Assembly: GCA_020851855.1 (NCBI GenBank)
Contig: JADZBY010000056.1
Span: 1-5,422, forward strand
Length of the DNA: 5,422 nucleotides
Direction: 5' to 3'
Source of the DNA: Anaerolineae bacterium
GTDB taxonomy: Bacteria > Chloroflexota > Anaerolineae > Aggregatilineales > UBA2796
The notes under the pieces are model-generated. The model worked only from the letters and a program-made list of their open reading frames with translations. It searched no databases and had not been told where the DNA came from. Numbering within the stretch: the stretch's first letter is position 1; each line of letters opens with the position of its first letter. This document shows, piece by piece, positions 1-4,778 of this stretch. The position numbers were made by a program, and so were the translations under genes.

Positions 1-274
1 GCAGGGCAAACGGGCCGCGCCGCGCCGCCGCGTCGCGCAGGCCTGCCTCTATCGCGGCGAGCCGGGCGGCGGGCGTATCGCCCAGGAATTTCAGCGTCAG
101 GTGCACACCGTCGATGCCCGTCCAGCGGATGGCGCGCTCGCGGTCCAACGCCTTGAGCCGATCCTGAAGCCGGACGAGCGCGGCGCGCACCTCAGCGGGC
201 AGCTCGATGGCGATGAACAGCCGGAGCGGTTCGTCTGGGCGTGATCTATCCCTCGGCGCGCTCGAATCAGGCAT
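1..274 (-). CDS. thpR: RNA 2',3'-cyclic phosphodiesterase (ThpR / 2'-5' RNA ligase family), N-terminal part
   Basis: This is the first 91 residues of a 2H-phosphoesterase; the gene continues past the left edge. The reading starts MPDSSAPRDRSRPDEPLRLF and reaches the first HxTx signature of the family as HLTLKFLGD at residues 58-66, where His58 and Thr60 are catalytic. The LRLFIAIELP strand (17-26) and the RWTGIDGVHLTLKFLG stretch (50-65) are classic for ThpR. The second HxTx motif lies outside the window. Family members open 2',3'-cyclic phosphates on RNA in the cytoplasm and were first described as 2'-5' RNA ligases; a complete protein is usually about 180-200 aa. The ATG at 274 was chosen because it sits a short distance before the conserved first strand; no clear Shine-Dalgarno precedes it. 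The gene is transcribed divergently from the kinase gene. The family call is firm from the motif; the cellular substrate is unknown. Confidence 0.93.
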   Translation of the reverse strand, partial: MPDSSAPRDRSRPDEPLRLFIAIELPAEVRAALVRLQDRLKALDRERAIRWTGIDGVHLTLKFLGDTPAARLAAIEAGLRDAAARRGPFAL

Positions 275-298
275 TTCAAGTACCCCAACCAGGAAAGA

Positions 299-392
299 AC
301 CCCCTAACCCTGCCCTTCCCCCATGCAGAGGGGAGGGGGAAACCGGCTCTTTAAGCCCCTTCCTCTTGATGGAGGTGGGGGAGATAACCCTG
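299..392. repeat. Degenerate GC-tract inverted-repeat element (REP/MITE-like)
   Basis: The stretch alternates C-runs and G-runs that can fold back. TTCCCCCA at 316-323 is matched by TGGGGGAG at 376-383, whose complement CTCCCCCA agrees at 7 of 8 positions. AGAGGGGAGGGGG at 327-339 can also pair with the preceding C-run. It resembles the CCCTCACCCCCAACCCCTCTCCC-type units at 2635-2896, including the G-run followed by AAACC, but is more diverged. TAACCCTG occurs directly repeated at 305-312 and 385-392, bracketing the inverted repeats. Whether this is a mobile unit, a hairpin acting on transcript ends, or both cannot be decided from one copy. Confidence 0.5.
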
Positions 393-534
393 AATCCTAA
401 TCAGGTTGTCGTACCGGCCGTCGCTTCCCTTTCGCATCGACGCTGTGATGTTACCCCATCGGGCACGCCGCGAAAACGCTGTAAAAACTCCGTGAAAAAT
501 CGCGGCGCGACAACTTCTGAGCCTTGCCGCGTCT

Positions 535-562
535 TTGAGCCGCCCGGCGAGTGCGGTATACT
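535..562 (+). promoter_or_regulatory. Candidate sigma-70-type promoter of the kinase gene
   Basis: TTGAGC at 535-540 (4 of 6 to TTGACA) is followed after 16 bp by TATACT at 557-562 (5 of 6 to TATAAT). This is the only AT-rich hexamer pair of this quality in a GC-rich leader. It predicts a transcript start near 569 and a leader of about 39 nt before the GTG at 608. This is a consensus match only. Confidence 0.55.
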
Positions 563-607
563 CGCGGTGCGCGCAAACCGACGTGACAAAAGGCAACGCT
601 CATACCC

Positions 608-2629
608 GTGGCACGCAAACAGCTCGGCAAATATGAACTCATCGACCGCCTGGGCCGCGGCGGTATGGCCGAGGTGTTCAAAGCTTACCAGCCCCGCCTG
701 GACCGCTTTGTCGCGGTCAAGCTGCTGCACCCGTTCCTGGCCGATGACCCAGAATTTAAGGACCGCTTCGAGCGCGAGGCGCAAAACGTCGCGCGGCTGC
801 GGCATCCGAACATCGTCCAGGTGTACGATTTCGACTTCGACGCCGAGAGCGAGAGTTACTTCATGGTCATGGAGCTGGTTGAGGGCGAAACCCTCAAGGA
901 CTACATGACCCACATGCGCCCGCCCATCCCCGCCATGCTGCGCCTGATGCGGCAGACGATGGAAGCGCTGGCTTATGCGCACGCGCGGGGCATGATTCAC
1001 CGCGACATCAAGCCCGCCAACCTGATGATCGAGCCGGATGGCCGCGTCGTGCTCACCGACTTTGGCATCGCCAAGATCGTGACCGGTGGGCACTTCACCG
1101 CCAGCGGCGGCATGGTCGGCACGCCCGCCTACATGGCCCCCGAACAAGGCCTGGGCGATGTCGGGGACGAGCGCTCGGACATTTATTCGGTCGGCATCAT
1201 CCTGTTCCAGATGATCACGGGCCGCCTGCCATTCGAGGCCGAGACGCCCGTCGCCACCATCCTGCGCCACGTGAACGACCCGATCCCCTCGGTGCGCGAG
1301 CTGAACCCGGATGCCTCGCCCGAAGTCGAGGCGCTCGTCGTGCGGGCCATGGCCAAAGAGCCGGATGACCGCTTCCAGAGCGCCGAAGAGATGCTGGACA
1401 CCATCGACAGCATCCTGGGTGAAACGCGCCCGCCCCTGCCGCCGCCGCCGCGCACCCCCACTTCCGAGATTCGTGGGGCAGAGCGCACAGACACGATCCA
1501 GCTTGCGACGGGAGACAAAATCGCGGAAGTCGCCAGCGCGCGCCCGCGCCCGTCGCCCACGGGCGTTCTTGCCCTGCTCGCCGCCGGGCTGCTGGCCATC
1601 CTGGGCCTGTACACGCTCGGCACAGGCCGCATCCCGATCCTGAATATCGCGCTCATCTCGACGGAAACGCCCGCCGCCACGCCCACCGGCCCGGCAGACG
1701 GCCTGCCAGACGGGACCGGCACGCGCGTGGCGCTGATCGGCGCGATGAGCGATACGCCAACACAAACGCCGAGCCAAACGCCCAGCAACACGGCCACCCC
1801 AACCGCGACAGAGACGGTCACGCCCAGTCCTACGGCGACGTTCACCGAAACGCCCACAGCCACGCCGACCGCCACGCCAACTGATACGGCGACCAACACG
1901 CCCACGGCGACGGCCACACCAACAGAAACACCGACCACCACGCCGACGGATACGAGCACGGCGACGCCCACGCCGACGGAAACACCGACCCTGACGCCCA
2001 CGTTCTCACCGACGCGCACGCCGACCTTCACGCCAACGGCCAGCCGCACGCCCGCGCCAACCGCCACCTGGACGCCATCGCGCACGCTCACGCCGTCCAC
2101 CACGCCGACGCCCACGCCGAATATCACGGCCACGCTCGACGCGGCGACTCAAGCGGCCCAGTTCGCCACCGCAACGCGCGTCCAGGAAACGCTGATCGCC
2201 TTCTTCGAGACGCAGCGCGCCCTGACGACGCCCACGCCCAATTACACCGAGACGGCGCGCGTCTGCCAGAACCGCTATCGCCTGATCAAGCCGCTGCCGC
2301 CCGACCCGCTCAACCCGGAGTCGCCCATCCGCGCCGGGCAGAACTTCGAGCAGGAAGTCGTGTTGCGCAATACGGGCGATTGCACCTGGCTGCCGGGCAT
2401 GTTCCTGCGTTACCTGGAAGGCGAGTCGTTCGAGGCCCCGCTGGTCATTGCCATGTCCAGCGCGGACGCGGTGCAACCCGGCGAAGATGCGCGCTTCATC
2501 CTGCGTGGCCGCGCGCCAGACCGGCCCAGCACGCCGGTGCAGACCGGGCGCTGGGAAGTGCGGTTGACGGGCAGCGTGCTCGTGCCGCCGCCGCTGGACC
2601 TGTCCTTCTACGTTTACGGATCGCGGTAG
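608..2629 (+). CDS. Membrane Ser/Thr protein kinase (PknB-like) with Thr/Pro stalk and NBR1-type Ig-like sensor domain
   Basis: This 673-aa protein should phosphorylate Ser/Thr residues of cytoplasmic targets in response to something outside the membrane. The Hanks-type kinase domain (about 9-270) is complete: glycine loop LGRGGMAEVF (15-24), VAVK with Lys38, helix-C Glu57, catalytic HRDIKPAN (131-138, Asp133), DFG (151-153), GTPAYMAPEQ (171-180), DIYSVGIILF (191-200) and the late Arg255. A Pro-rich linker (274-316) leads to one transmembrane helix (about 319-338) preceded by RPRP, which keeps the kinase inside. Then come a Thr/Pro stalk (about 383-504), a possibly helical Ala/Thr segment (505-539) and an Ig-like domain (about 551-671) containing EVVLRNTGDCTWLPG (582-596), the hallmark of NBR1-like Ig domains. 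The protein has only two cysteines, Cys553 and Cys592, both outside. There are no PASTA repeats, unlike typical PknB. The GTG start is the only one that keeps the whole glycine loop; an AAAAGG at 588-593 lies rather far upstream. It appears monocistronic. Confidence 0.95.
   Translation: MARKQLGKYELIDRLGRGGMAEVFKAYQPRLDRFVAVKLLHPFLADDPEFKDRFEREAQNVARLRHPNIVQVYDFDFDAESESYFMVMELVEGETLKDYMTHMRPPIPAMLRLMRQTMEALAYAHARGMIHRDIKPANLMIEPDGRVVLTDFGIAKIVTGGHFTASGGMVGTPAYMAPEQGLGDVGDERSDIYSVGIILFQMITGRLPFEAETPVATILRHVNDPIPSVRELNPDASPEVEALVVRAMAKEPDDRFQSAEEMLDTIDSILGETRPPLPPPPRTPTSEIRGAERTDTIQLATGDKIAEVASARPRPSPTGVLALLAAGLLAILGLYTLGTGRIPILNIALISTETPAATPTGPADGLPDGTGTRVALIGAMSDTPTQTPSQTPSNTATPTATETVTPSPTATFTETPTATPTATPTDTATNTPTATATPTETPTTTPTDTSTATPTPTETPTLTPTFSPTRTPTFTPTASRTPAPTATWTPSRTLTPSTTPTPTPNITATLDAATQAAQFATATRVQETLIAFFETQRALTTPTPNYTETARVCQNRYRLIKPLPPDPLNPESPIRAGQNFEQEVVLRNTGDCTWLPGMFLRYLEGESFEAPLVIAMSSADAVQPGEDARFILRGRAPDRPSTPVQTGRWEVRLTGSVLVPPPLDLSFYVYGSR
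1754..2119 (+). repeat. Low-complexity Thr/Pro repeat tract inside the kinase gene
   Basis: About 122 residues (383-504) are built almost entirely of TPT, TPTET, TATPT and similar units, with Ser, Ala and a few Arg, Phe and Trp. At the DNA level this is an irregular run of ACG-CCC/CCG/CCA and ACC codons with variable synonymous choice. It is therefore a protein-level repeat rather than a clean tandem DNA repeat. Such stalks usually span the cell wall or project a domain from the surface, and may be O-glycosylated. The reverse strand gives a long open frame of Val/Gly repeats, which is only the shadow of this tract. Confidence 0.9.
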
Positions 2630-2634
2630 GATAC

Positions 2635-2810
2635 GGCCCTCACCCCCAACCCCTCTCCCGAACGCCGAGTACGGCTGGGAGAGGGAAAACCCCGAGAGGC
2701 GCTGCCTCTGCCATCTCCAGCCCTACTCCGATGAGCTTTGGAGAGTTGAGGGGGCTTCACCTCAAGAGGTTTTATTCCTCTGTTCCGGCGAGAGAAGGGG
2801 GATGAGGGCC
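2635..2810. repeat. Repeat element with terminal inverted repeats GGCCCTCAYCCCC
   Basis: The left end GGCCCTCACCCCC (2635-2647) is matched by the complement of the right end, GGCCCTCATCCCCC (2797-2810), with one extra base. Inside are a strong hairpin (2651-2685), a small hairpin AGAGGC-GCT-GCCTCT (2695-2709) and a palindrome ACCTCAAGAGGT (2759-2770) followed by TTTATT. No coding capacity is seen. The structure suits a non-autonomous MITE or REP-type unit. Mobility is inferred, not shown. Confidence 0.5.
2651..2685. repeat. Strong two-tier hairpin downstream of the kinase gene, possible transcript end
   Basis: CCCTCTCCC (2651-2659) pairs perfectly with GGGAGAGGG (2677-2685). Within the loop GCCG (2664-2667) pairs with CGGC (2672-2675) around AGTA. 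It begins 22 bases after the kinase stop, so it could stabilise or end that mRNA. No U-tract follows (AAAACC), so it is not a canonical intrinsic terminator on either strand. Confidence 0.6.
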
Positions 2811-2814
2811 TATT

Positions 2815-2855
2815 GTTGCGCAAAGTCTGACTTCTCAGACGGTCTTTGACGCAAC
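2815..2855. repeat. Imperfect inverted repeat (hairpin)
   Basis: GTTGCGCAAAGTCTGA at 2815-2830 is complementary, with small bulges, to the segment ending in TTTGACGCAAC at 2855. The most reliable pairs are GTTGCG with CGCAAC, CAAAG with CTTTG, and TCTGA with TCAGA. It sits between the two GC-tract repeat units and is unlike them in composition. Its function is unknown. Confidence 0.5.
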
Positions 2856-2856
2856 G

Positions 2857-2896
2857 CCCCTCTCTATGAGGGAGAGGGGTCGGGAGTGAGGGTTTC
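2857..2896 (-). repeat. Inverted copy of the CCCTCACCCCCAACCCCTCTCCC-type unit with hairpin
   Basis: Read on the minus strand this is CCCTCACTCCCGACCCCTCTCCC, differing at 2 of 23 positions from 2638-2660 on the plus strand. It contains a perfect 8-bp hairpin, CCCCTCTC (2857-2864) with GAGAGGGG (2872-2879). It lies 12 bases beyond the stop codon of the small minus-strand gene, mirroring the position of the other copy behind the kinase gene, and could mark that transcript's 3' end. Confidence 0.6.
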
Positions 2897-2908
2897 CCAA
2901 TCGTCTCG

Positions 2909-3253
2909 TCAGCGTGCGTTGTGCGTCACGTCGTTGTAACGATTGGCCGGCGCGTTGGGCACGTGTACGGCCAGCCCGCCGGGAATGAGCGGCTCCGTTT
3001 CCAGGATAGCGCCGATCTCTTCCTCGTCCAGCAGCCGCCAGCCCATCATGTACAACACGTCGTTAAACGCATCGTACTTGTAATGCCGCTCCATCCAGCC
3101 GTAGGTGGGGTCCTGGAAGACCAGGGCGAACAGCACGGCGTCCTCGCGCGGACGGAAATCGTCTTTCACCAGCCAGATGGGAGCGAGCAGGCCCAACACC
3201 TGACGGACCTTGTTGTCACGTAGCTCGCGCACCTCGTCCTCACGATACGGCAT
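2909..3253 (-). CDS. Conserved-looking hypothetical protein, 114 aa
   Basis: I do not recognise this protein. It is predicted soluble and cytoplasmic: no signal peptide, no membrane helix and no cysteine. The N-terminus is highly charged (MPYREDEVRELRDNK), followed by a hydrophobic, possibly buried segment (LGLLAPIWLV, 20-29), an ALVFQDPTYGWMERHYKYD stretch (43-61) rich in aromatics, then an acidic helix-like LLDEEEIGAILE (74-85) and a Pro/Asn-rich tail. The balanced composition with Trp, Tyr, Met and Phe differs from that of the shadow frames and supports a real gene. The start is fixed by AAGGAG (3263-3268) nine bases before the ATG. It is transcribed alone, convergent to the kinase gene and divergent from the acyltransferase gene. 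No function is assigned. Confidence 0.8.
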   Translation of the reverse strand: MPYREDEVRELRDNKVRQVLGLLAPIWLVKDDFRPREDAVLFALVFQDPTYGWMERHYKYDAFNDVLYMMGWRLLDEEEIGAILETEPLIPGGLAVHVPNAPANRYNDVTHNAR

Positions 3254-3262
3254 GACCTCTGG

Positions 3263-3268
3263 CTCCTT
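3263..3268 (-). promoter_or_regulatory. Strong Shine-Dalgarno AAGGAG of the 114-aa gene
   Basis: On the minus strand AAGGAG is followed by nine bases and then the ATG at 3253. It is the best ribosome-binding site in the window and the main reason for accepting this small gene and its start. Confidence 0.75.
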
Positions 3269-3298
3269 GCATGATTTACACCTGTGAAGTCAGGGACA

Positions 3299-3326
3299 AT
3301 TATCACGCACGCAGGACGGAATGCAA
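3299..3326 (-). promoter_or_regulatory. Candidate promoter of the 114-aa gene
   Basis: On the minus strand TTGCAT (complement of 3321-3326, 3 of 6 to consensus) is followed after 16 bp by GATAAT (complement of 3299-3304, 5 of 6). This predicts a leader of roughly 40 nt before the Shine-Dalgarno-led ATG. The -35 is weak; the -10 is convincing for such GC-rich DNA. Confidence 0.35.
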
Positions 3327-3372
3327 AGAGTTGAGGTCCGCATCCGTACACGCTTGCCCCAGCGCCGCCTTT

Positions 3373-3434
3373 CCTTACAGGATCTTCCGCGCCGTGTAAG
3401 GTGACATTACGACGATATTGACCCTATCGTAAGG
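3373..3434. promoter_or_regulatory. Cluster of inverted GTAAGG/TCGTAA half-sites, candidate operator
   Basis: Four related half-sites form two dyads. CCTTACA (3373-3379) is the perfect inverse of TGTAAGG (3395-3401). TTACGA (3407-3412) is the perfect inverse of TCGTAA (3427-3432). A nested ACGATA (3412-3417) / TATCGT (3425-3430) dyad lies within the second. GTAAGGTG also occurs as a direct repeat at 3396-3403 and 3429-3436, 33 bp apart, which is close to three helical turns. The cluster lies in the divergent gap, about 100-160 bp before the acyltransferase start. Binding by a dimeric regulator is inferred. Confidence 0.4.
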
Positions 3435-3478
3435 TGGTCGCGCCCCCATGTTAGGCCAGCGCGAGGCCTTGTTGCGAA

Positions 3479-3484
3479 TATAAG
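3479..3484 (+). promoter_or_regulatory. Candidate -10 element for the acyltransferase operon
   Basis: TATAAG matches TATAAT at 5 of 6 positions and would place the transcript start about 45 nt before the GTG at 3535. There is no recognisable -35 hexamer 16-18 bp upstream, so if this is the promoter it may depend on an activator, perhaps acting at the dyad cluster upstream. A run of eight C residues (3490-3497) lies just downstream. Confidence 0.3.
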
Positions 3485-3534
3485 ATGTACCCCCCCCGTT
3501 AAACCGCTTATTACAGAGCAAATGAGAGGACGCC

Positions 3535-4776
3535 GTGGCTTCGATCATACCAACCGGGACGCGCCGACTGGGCATCCGCCTGCACTATCTCGATGGGATG
3601 CGGGGCATTGCCGCGCTGGCGGTGACTATCCTGCACGCCTTCGAGATGTTCGGGGCGGGTCTAGCCGACCTTGGCGTACAGGGGGCGATGACCACGCCCA
3701 CCCTGGAAGCGGTGCACGATTACGTGCTACAGTGGGGCATGTTCGCCGTTGAGGTATTCATCGTCCTGTCGGGCTACAGCCTGATGCTCGGTGTGGCGCG
3801 CTCTGCCGATGGCCGACCGAAGGGTGGGCTGAAGGGCTATTTCCTGCGCCGGGTCCAGCGCATCTGGCCGCCGTATTACGCCAGCGTGGCCATCAGCGTC
3901 GCGCTCATCGTCCTTGTACCGGGTATGGGCGTGGAGCGTGGGCGTTACTGGGACCTTGCGCTGCCTGCCCTGACCACCGAGTCGATTGTCACCCAACTCC
4001 TGTTTTTGCAGAACCTGAGTGGCAGCACCTGGCACACCATCAACCCGCCGCTGTGGACGATTGCCGTCGAAGAGCAGATCTACATCCTGTTTCCGCTGCT
4101 CCTGCTGCCTTTCTGGCGGAATCTCGGTACACTGGGCATGATCGTCATCGCCATGTTGTTCGGGATCGGCACGTTTGCGTTGAATCCATCCTTCTTCGCC
4201 CCCGCTTCGCTCTGGTTCATCATCCTGTTCGCCTTTGGCGCGGCGGCGGCGAGCATCGGCTTTTCGAACCGTCCACGCGAGCAGCGGCTGCGGGAGCGTG
4301 TGCCGTGGGCGTGGATCGGCATTACCTTGCTGGTCGTCTTCTTCGTGGTGAAGGCGGCCAGCGAGATGGGGATGCTGTCCGTGTTCGGCCACGAGCGGCC
4401 CTGGTTGGAAGATATGATCTTGGGCGCAGGCGTGGCATCGCTGCTGATCGTCTTCACCGAGCAATGGAAATCTGGCGAGGCGCTGCCGCGTTTCGCGCCG
4501 CTGCGGCTCTTTTCGGCGCGGCCCATCGTCAAGCTCGGCCTGTTCTCGTACAGCCTGTACCTGATGCACGCGCCGCTGCTCGCCCTGATGACCCTGGCCT
4601 CTGACGTGGCCGGCCTGACCGGCTACGCGGCCTACGTGTACATCCTGGCGGTGGGCGTGCCGGCGGCGGTGGTGGGCGCATACGTCTTCCATCGCCTTTT
4701 TGAGCGGCCCTTCATGCCGCAACACGCCTTTGAGCCGCCGACGCCGGCGCTGGTGGCGCAACAGGAACCGGCCTGA
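3535..4776 (+). CDS. Acyltransferase-3 family integral membrane O-acyltransferase
   Basis: This complete 413-aa protein belongs to the AT3 family (OafA/OatA-type). Members take an acyl group, usually acetyl from acetyl-CoA, and pass it through the membrane to sugars of surface polysaccharides, peptidoglycan, glycolipids or small molecules. Visible family marks, in order, are YLDGMRGIAALAVTILH (18-34) with the R-x10-H pair Arg23/His34, the VEVFIVLSGYSL segment (72-83), RRVQRIWPPYY (105-115), PPLWTIAVEEQIYILFP (171-187), SYSLYLMHAPLL (338-349) and the C-terminal FERP (389-392). About ten hydrophobic membrane segments can be drawn. Length is normal for a stand-alone AT3 protein, and there is no fused SGNH domain. 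The GTG start follows GAGAGGA (3524-3530) by four bases; the next in-frame Met (22) would cut into the first motif. Its stop overlaps the start of the SGNH gene, so the two are translationally coupled. The substrate cannot be read from the sequence. Confidence 0.94.
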   Translation: MASIIPTGTRRLGIRLHYLDGMRGIAALAVTILHAFEMFGAGLADLGVQGAMTTPTLEAVHDYVLQWGMFAVEVFIVLSGYSLMLGVARSADGRPKGGLKGYFLRRVQRIWPPYYASVAISVALIVLVPGMGVERGRYWDLALPALTTESIVTQLLFLQNLSGSTWHTINPPLWTIAVEEQIYILFPLLLLPFWRNLGTLGMIVIAMLFGIGTFALNPSFFAPASLWFIILFAFGAAAASIGFSNRPREQRLRERVPWAWIGITLLVVFFVVKAASEMGMLSVFGHERPWLEDMILGAGVASLLIVFTEQWKSGEALPRFAPLRLFSARPIVKLGLFSYSLYLMHAPLLALMTLASDVAGLTGYAAYVYILAVGVPAAVVGAYVFHRLFERPFMPQHAFEPPTPALVAQQEPA

Positions 4777-4778
4777 TG
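4763..4778 (+). promoter_or_regulatory. Ribosome-binding site and TGATG stop-start overlap
   Basis: AGGAA (4763-4767) lies eight bases before an ATG (4776-4778) that shares its A with the acyltransferase TGA stop (4774-4776). This fixes the start of the SGNH gene and indicates translational coupling, consistent with roughly matched production of the two proteins. Confidence 0.75.

Larger units (their letters stand above)
275..607. other. Divergent intergenic region between thpR and the kinase gene
   Basis: This 333-bp stretch has no convincing gene. Several open frames cross it on both strands, but their translations are rich in Arg, Ser and Pro, resemble no family, and overlap the well-supported kinase frame. 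The left half (about 299-392) is a degenerate G/C-tract repeat element. The right half (about 400-607) is unique sequence that carries the kinase promoter and leader. Confidence 0.75.
2630..2908. other. Convergent intergenic region built of repeats
   Basis: These 279 bp lie between the 3' ends of two convergent genes and contain no credible gene. The open frames that enter it translate the repeat units (for example PHPQPLSRT), a familiar annotation artefact of such repeats. Its outer parts are GC-tract repeat units in inverted orientation and its middle is less repetitive. Several hairpins, listed separately, could separate the two converging transcripts. Confidence 0.8.

Noticed and set aside
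207..908. Plus-strand frame across the thpR/kinase gap and into the kinase
   Set aside because: It crosses the repeat element and promoter and enters the kinase gene in the wrong frame. The Ser/Arg-rich product has no similarity to any known family.
401..1777. Long minus-strand open frame (458 codons) antisense to the kinase gene
   Set aside because: Its translation is His/Arg/Gly/Asp-rich with no domain, and it lies opposite the fully motif-supported kinase domain. Long antisense frames are expected in GC-rich DNA.
1183..2133. Minus-strand open frame giving Val-Gly-Val repeats, superficially elastin-like
   Set aside because: It is the complement of the Thr/Pro codon tract of the kinase stalk. 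The repeats follow directly from that and no translation start supports it.
2759..2776. Intrinsic terminator ACCTCAAGAGGT followed by TTTATT
   Set aside because: The loop would be only two bases unless the stem shrinks to four pairs, and the T-run is short and broken, so it is too weak to call.
2380..2823. Frames over the kinase 3' end and the convergent gap (PHPQPLSRT-type peptides)
   Set aside because: These are translations of the GC-tract repeat, a common source of spurious gene calls.
2635..2896. CRISPR array
   Set aside because: There are only two or three imperfect units in opposite orientation, with no regular repeat-spacer spacing and no cas genes.
3418..3423. TTGACC as a -35 element for the acyltransferase operon
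   Set aside because: The expected -10 position 16-18 bp downstream is GC-only (CGCCCC region), and the TATAAG at 3479 is far too distant.
3727..4761. Minus-strand frame of 344 codons antisense to the acyltransferase
   Set aside because: The composition is His/Arg/Gln-rich with no recognisable fold, opposite a gene with complete family motifs.
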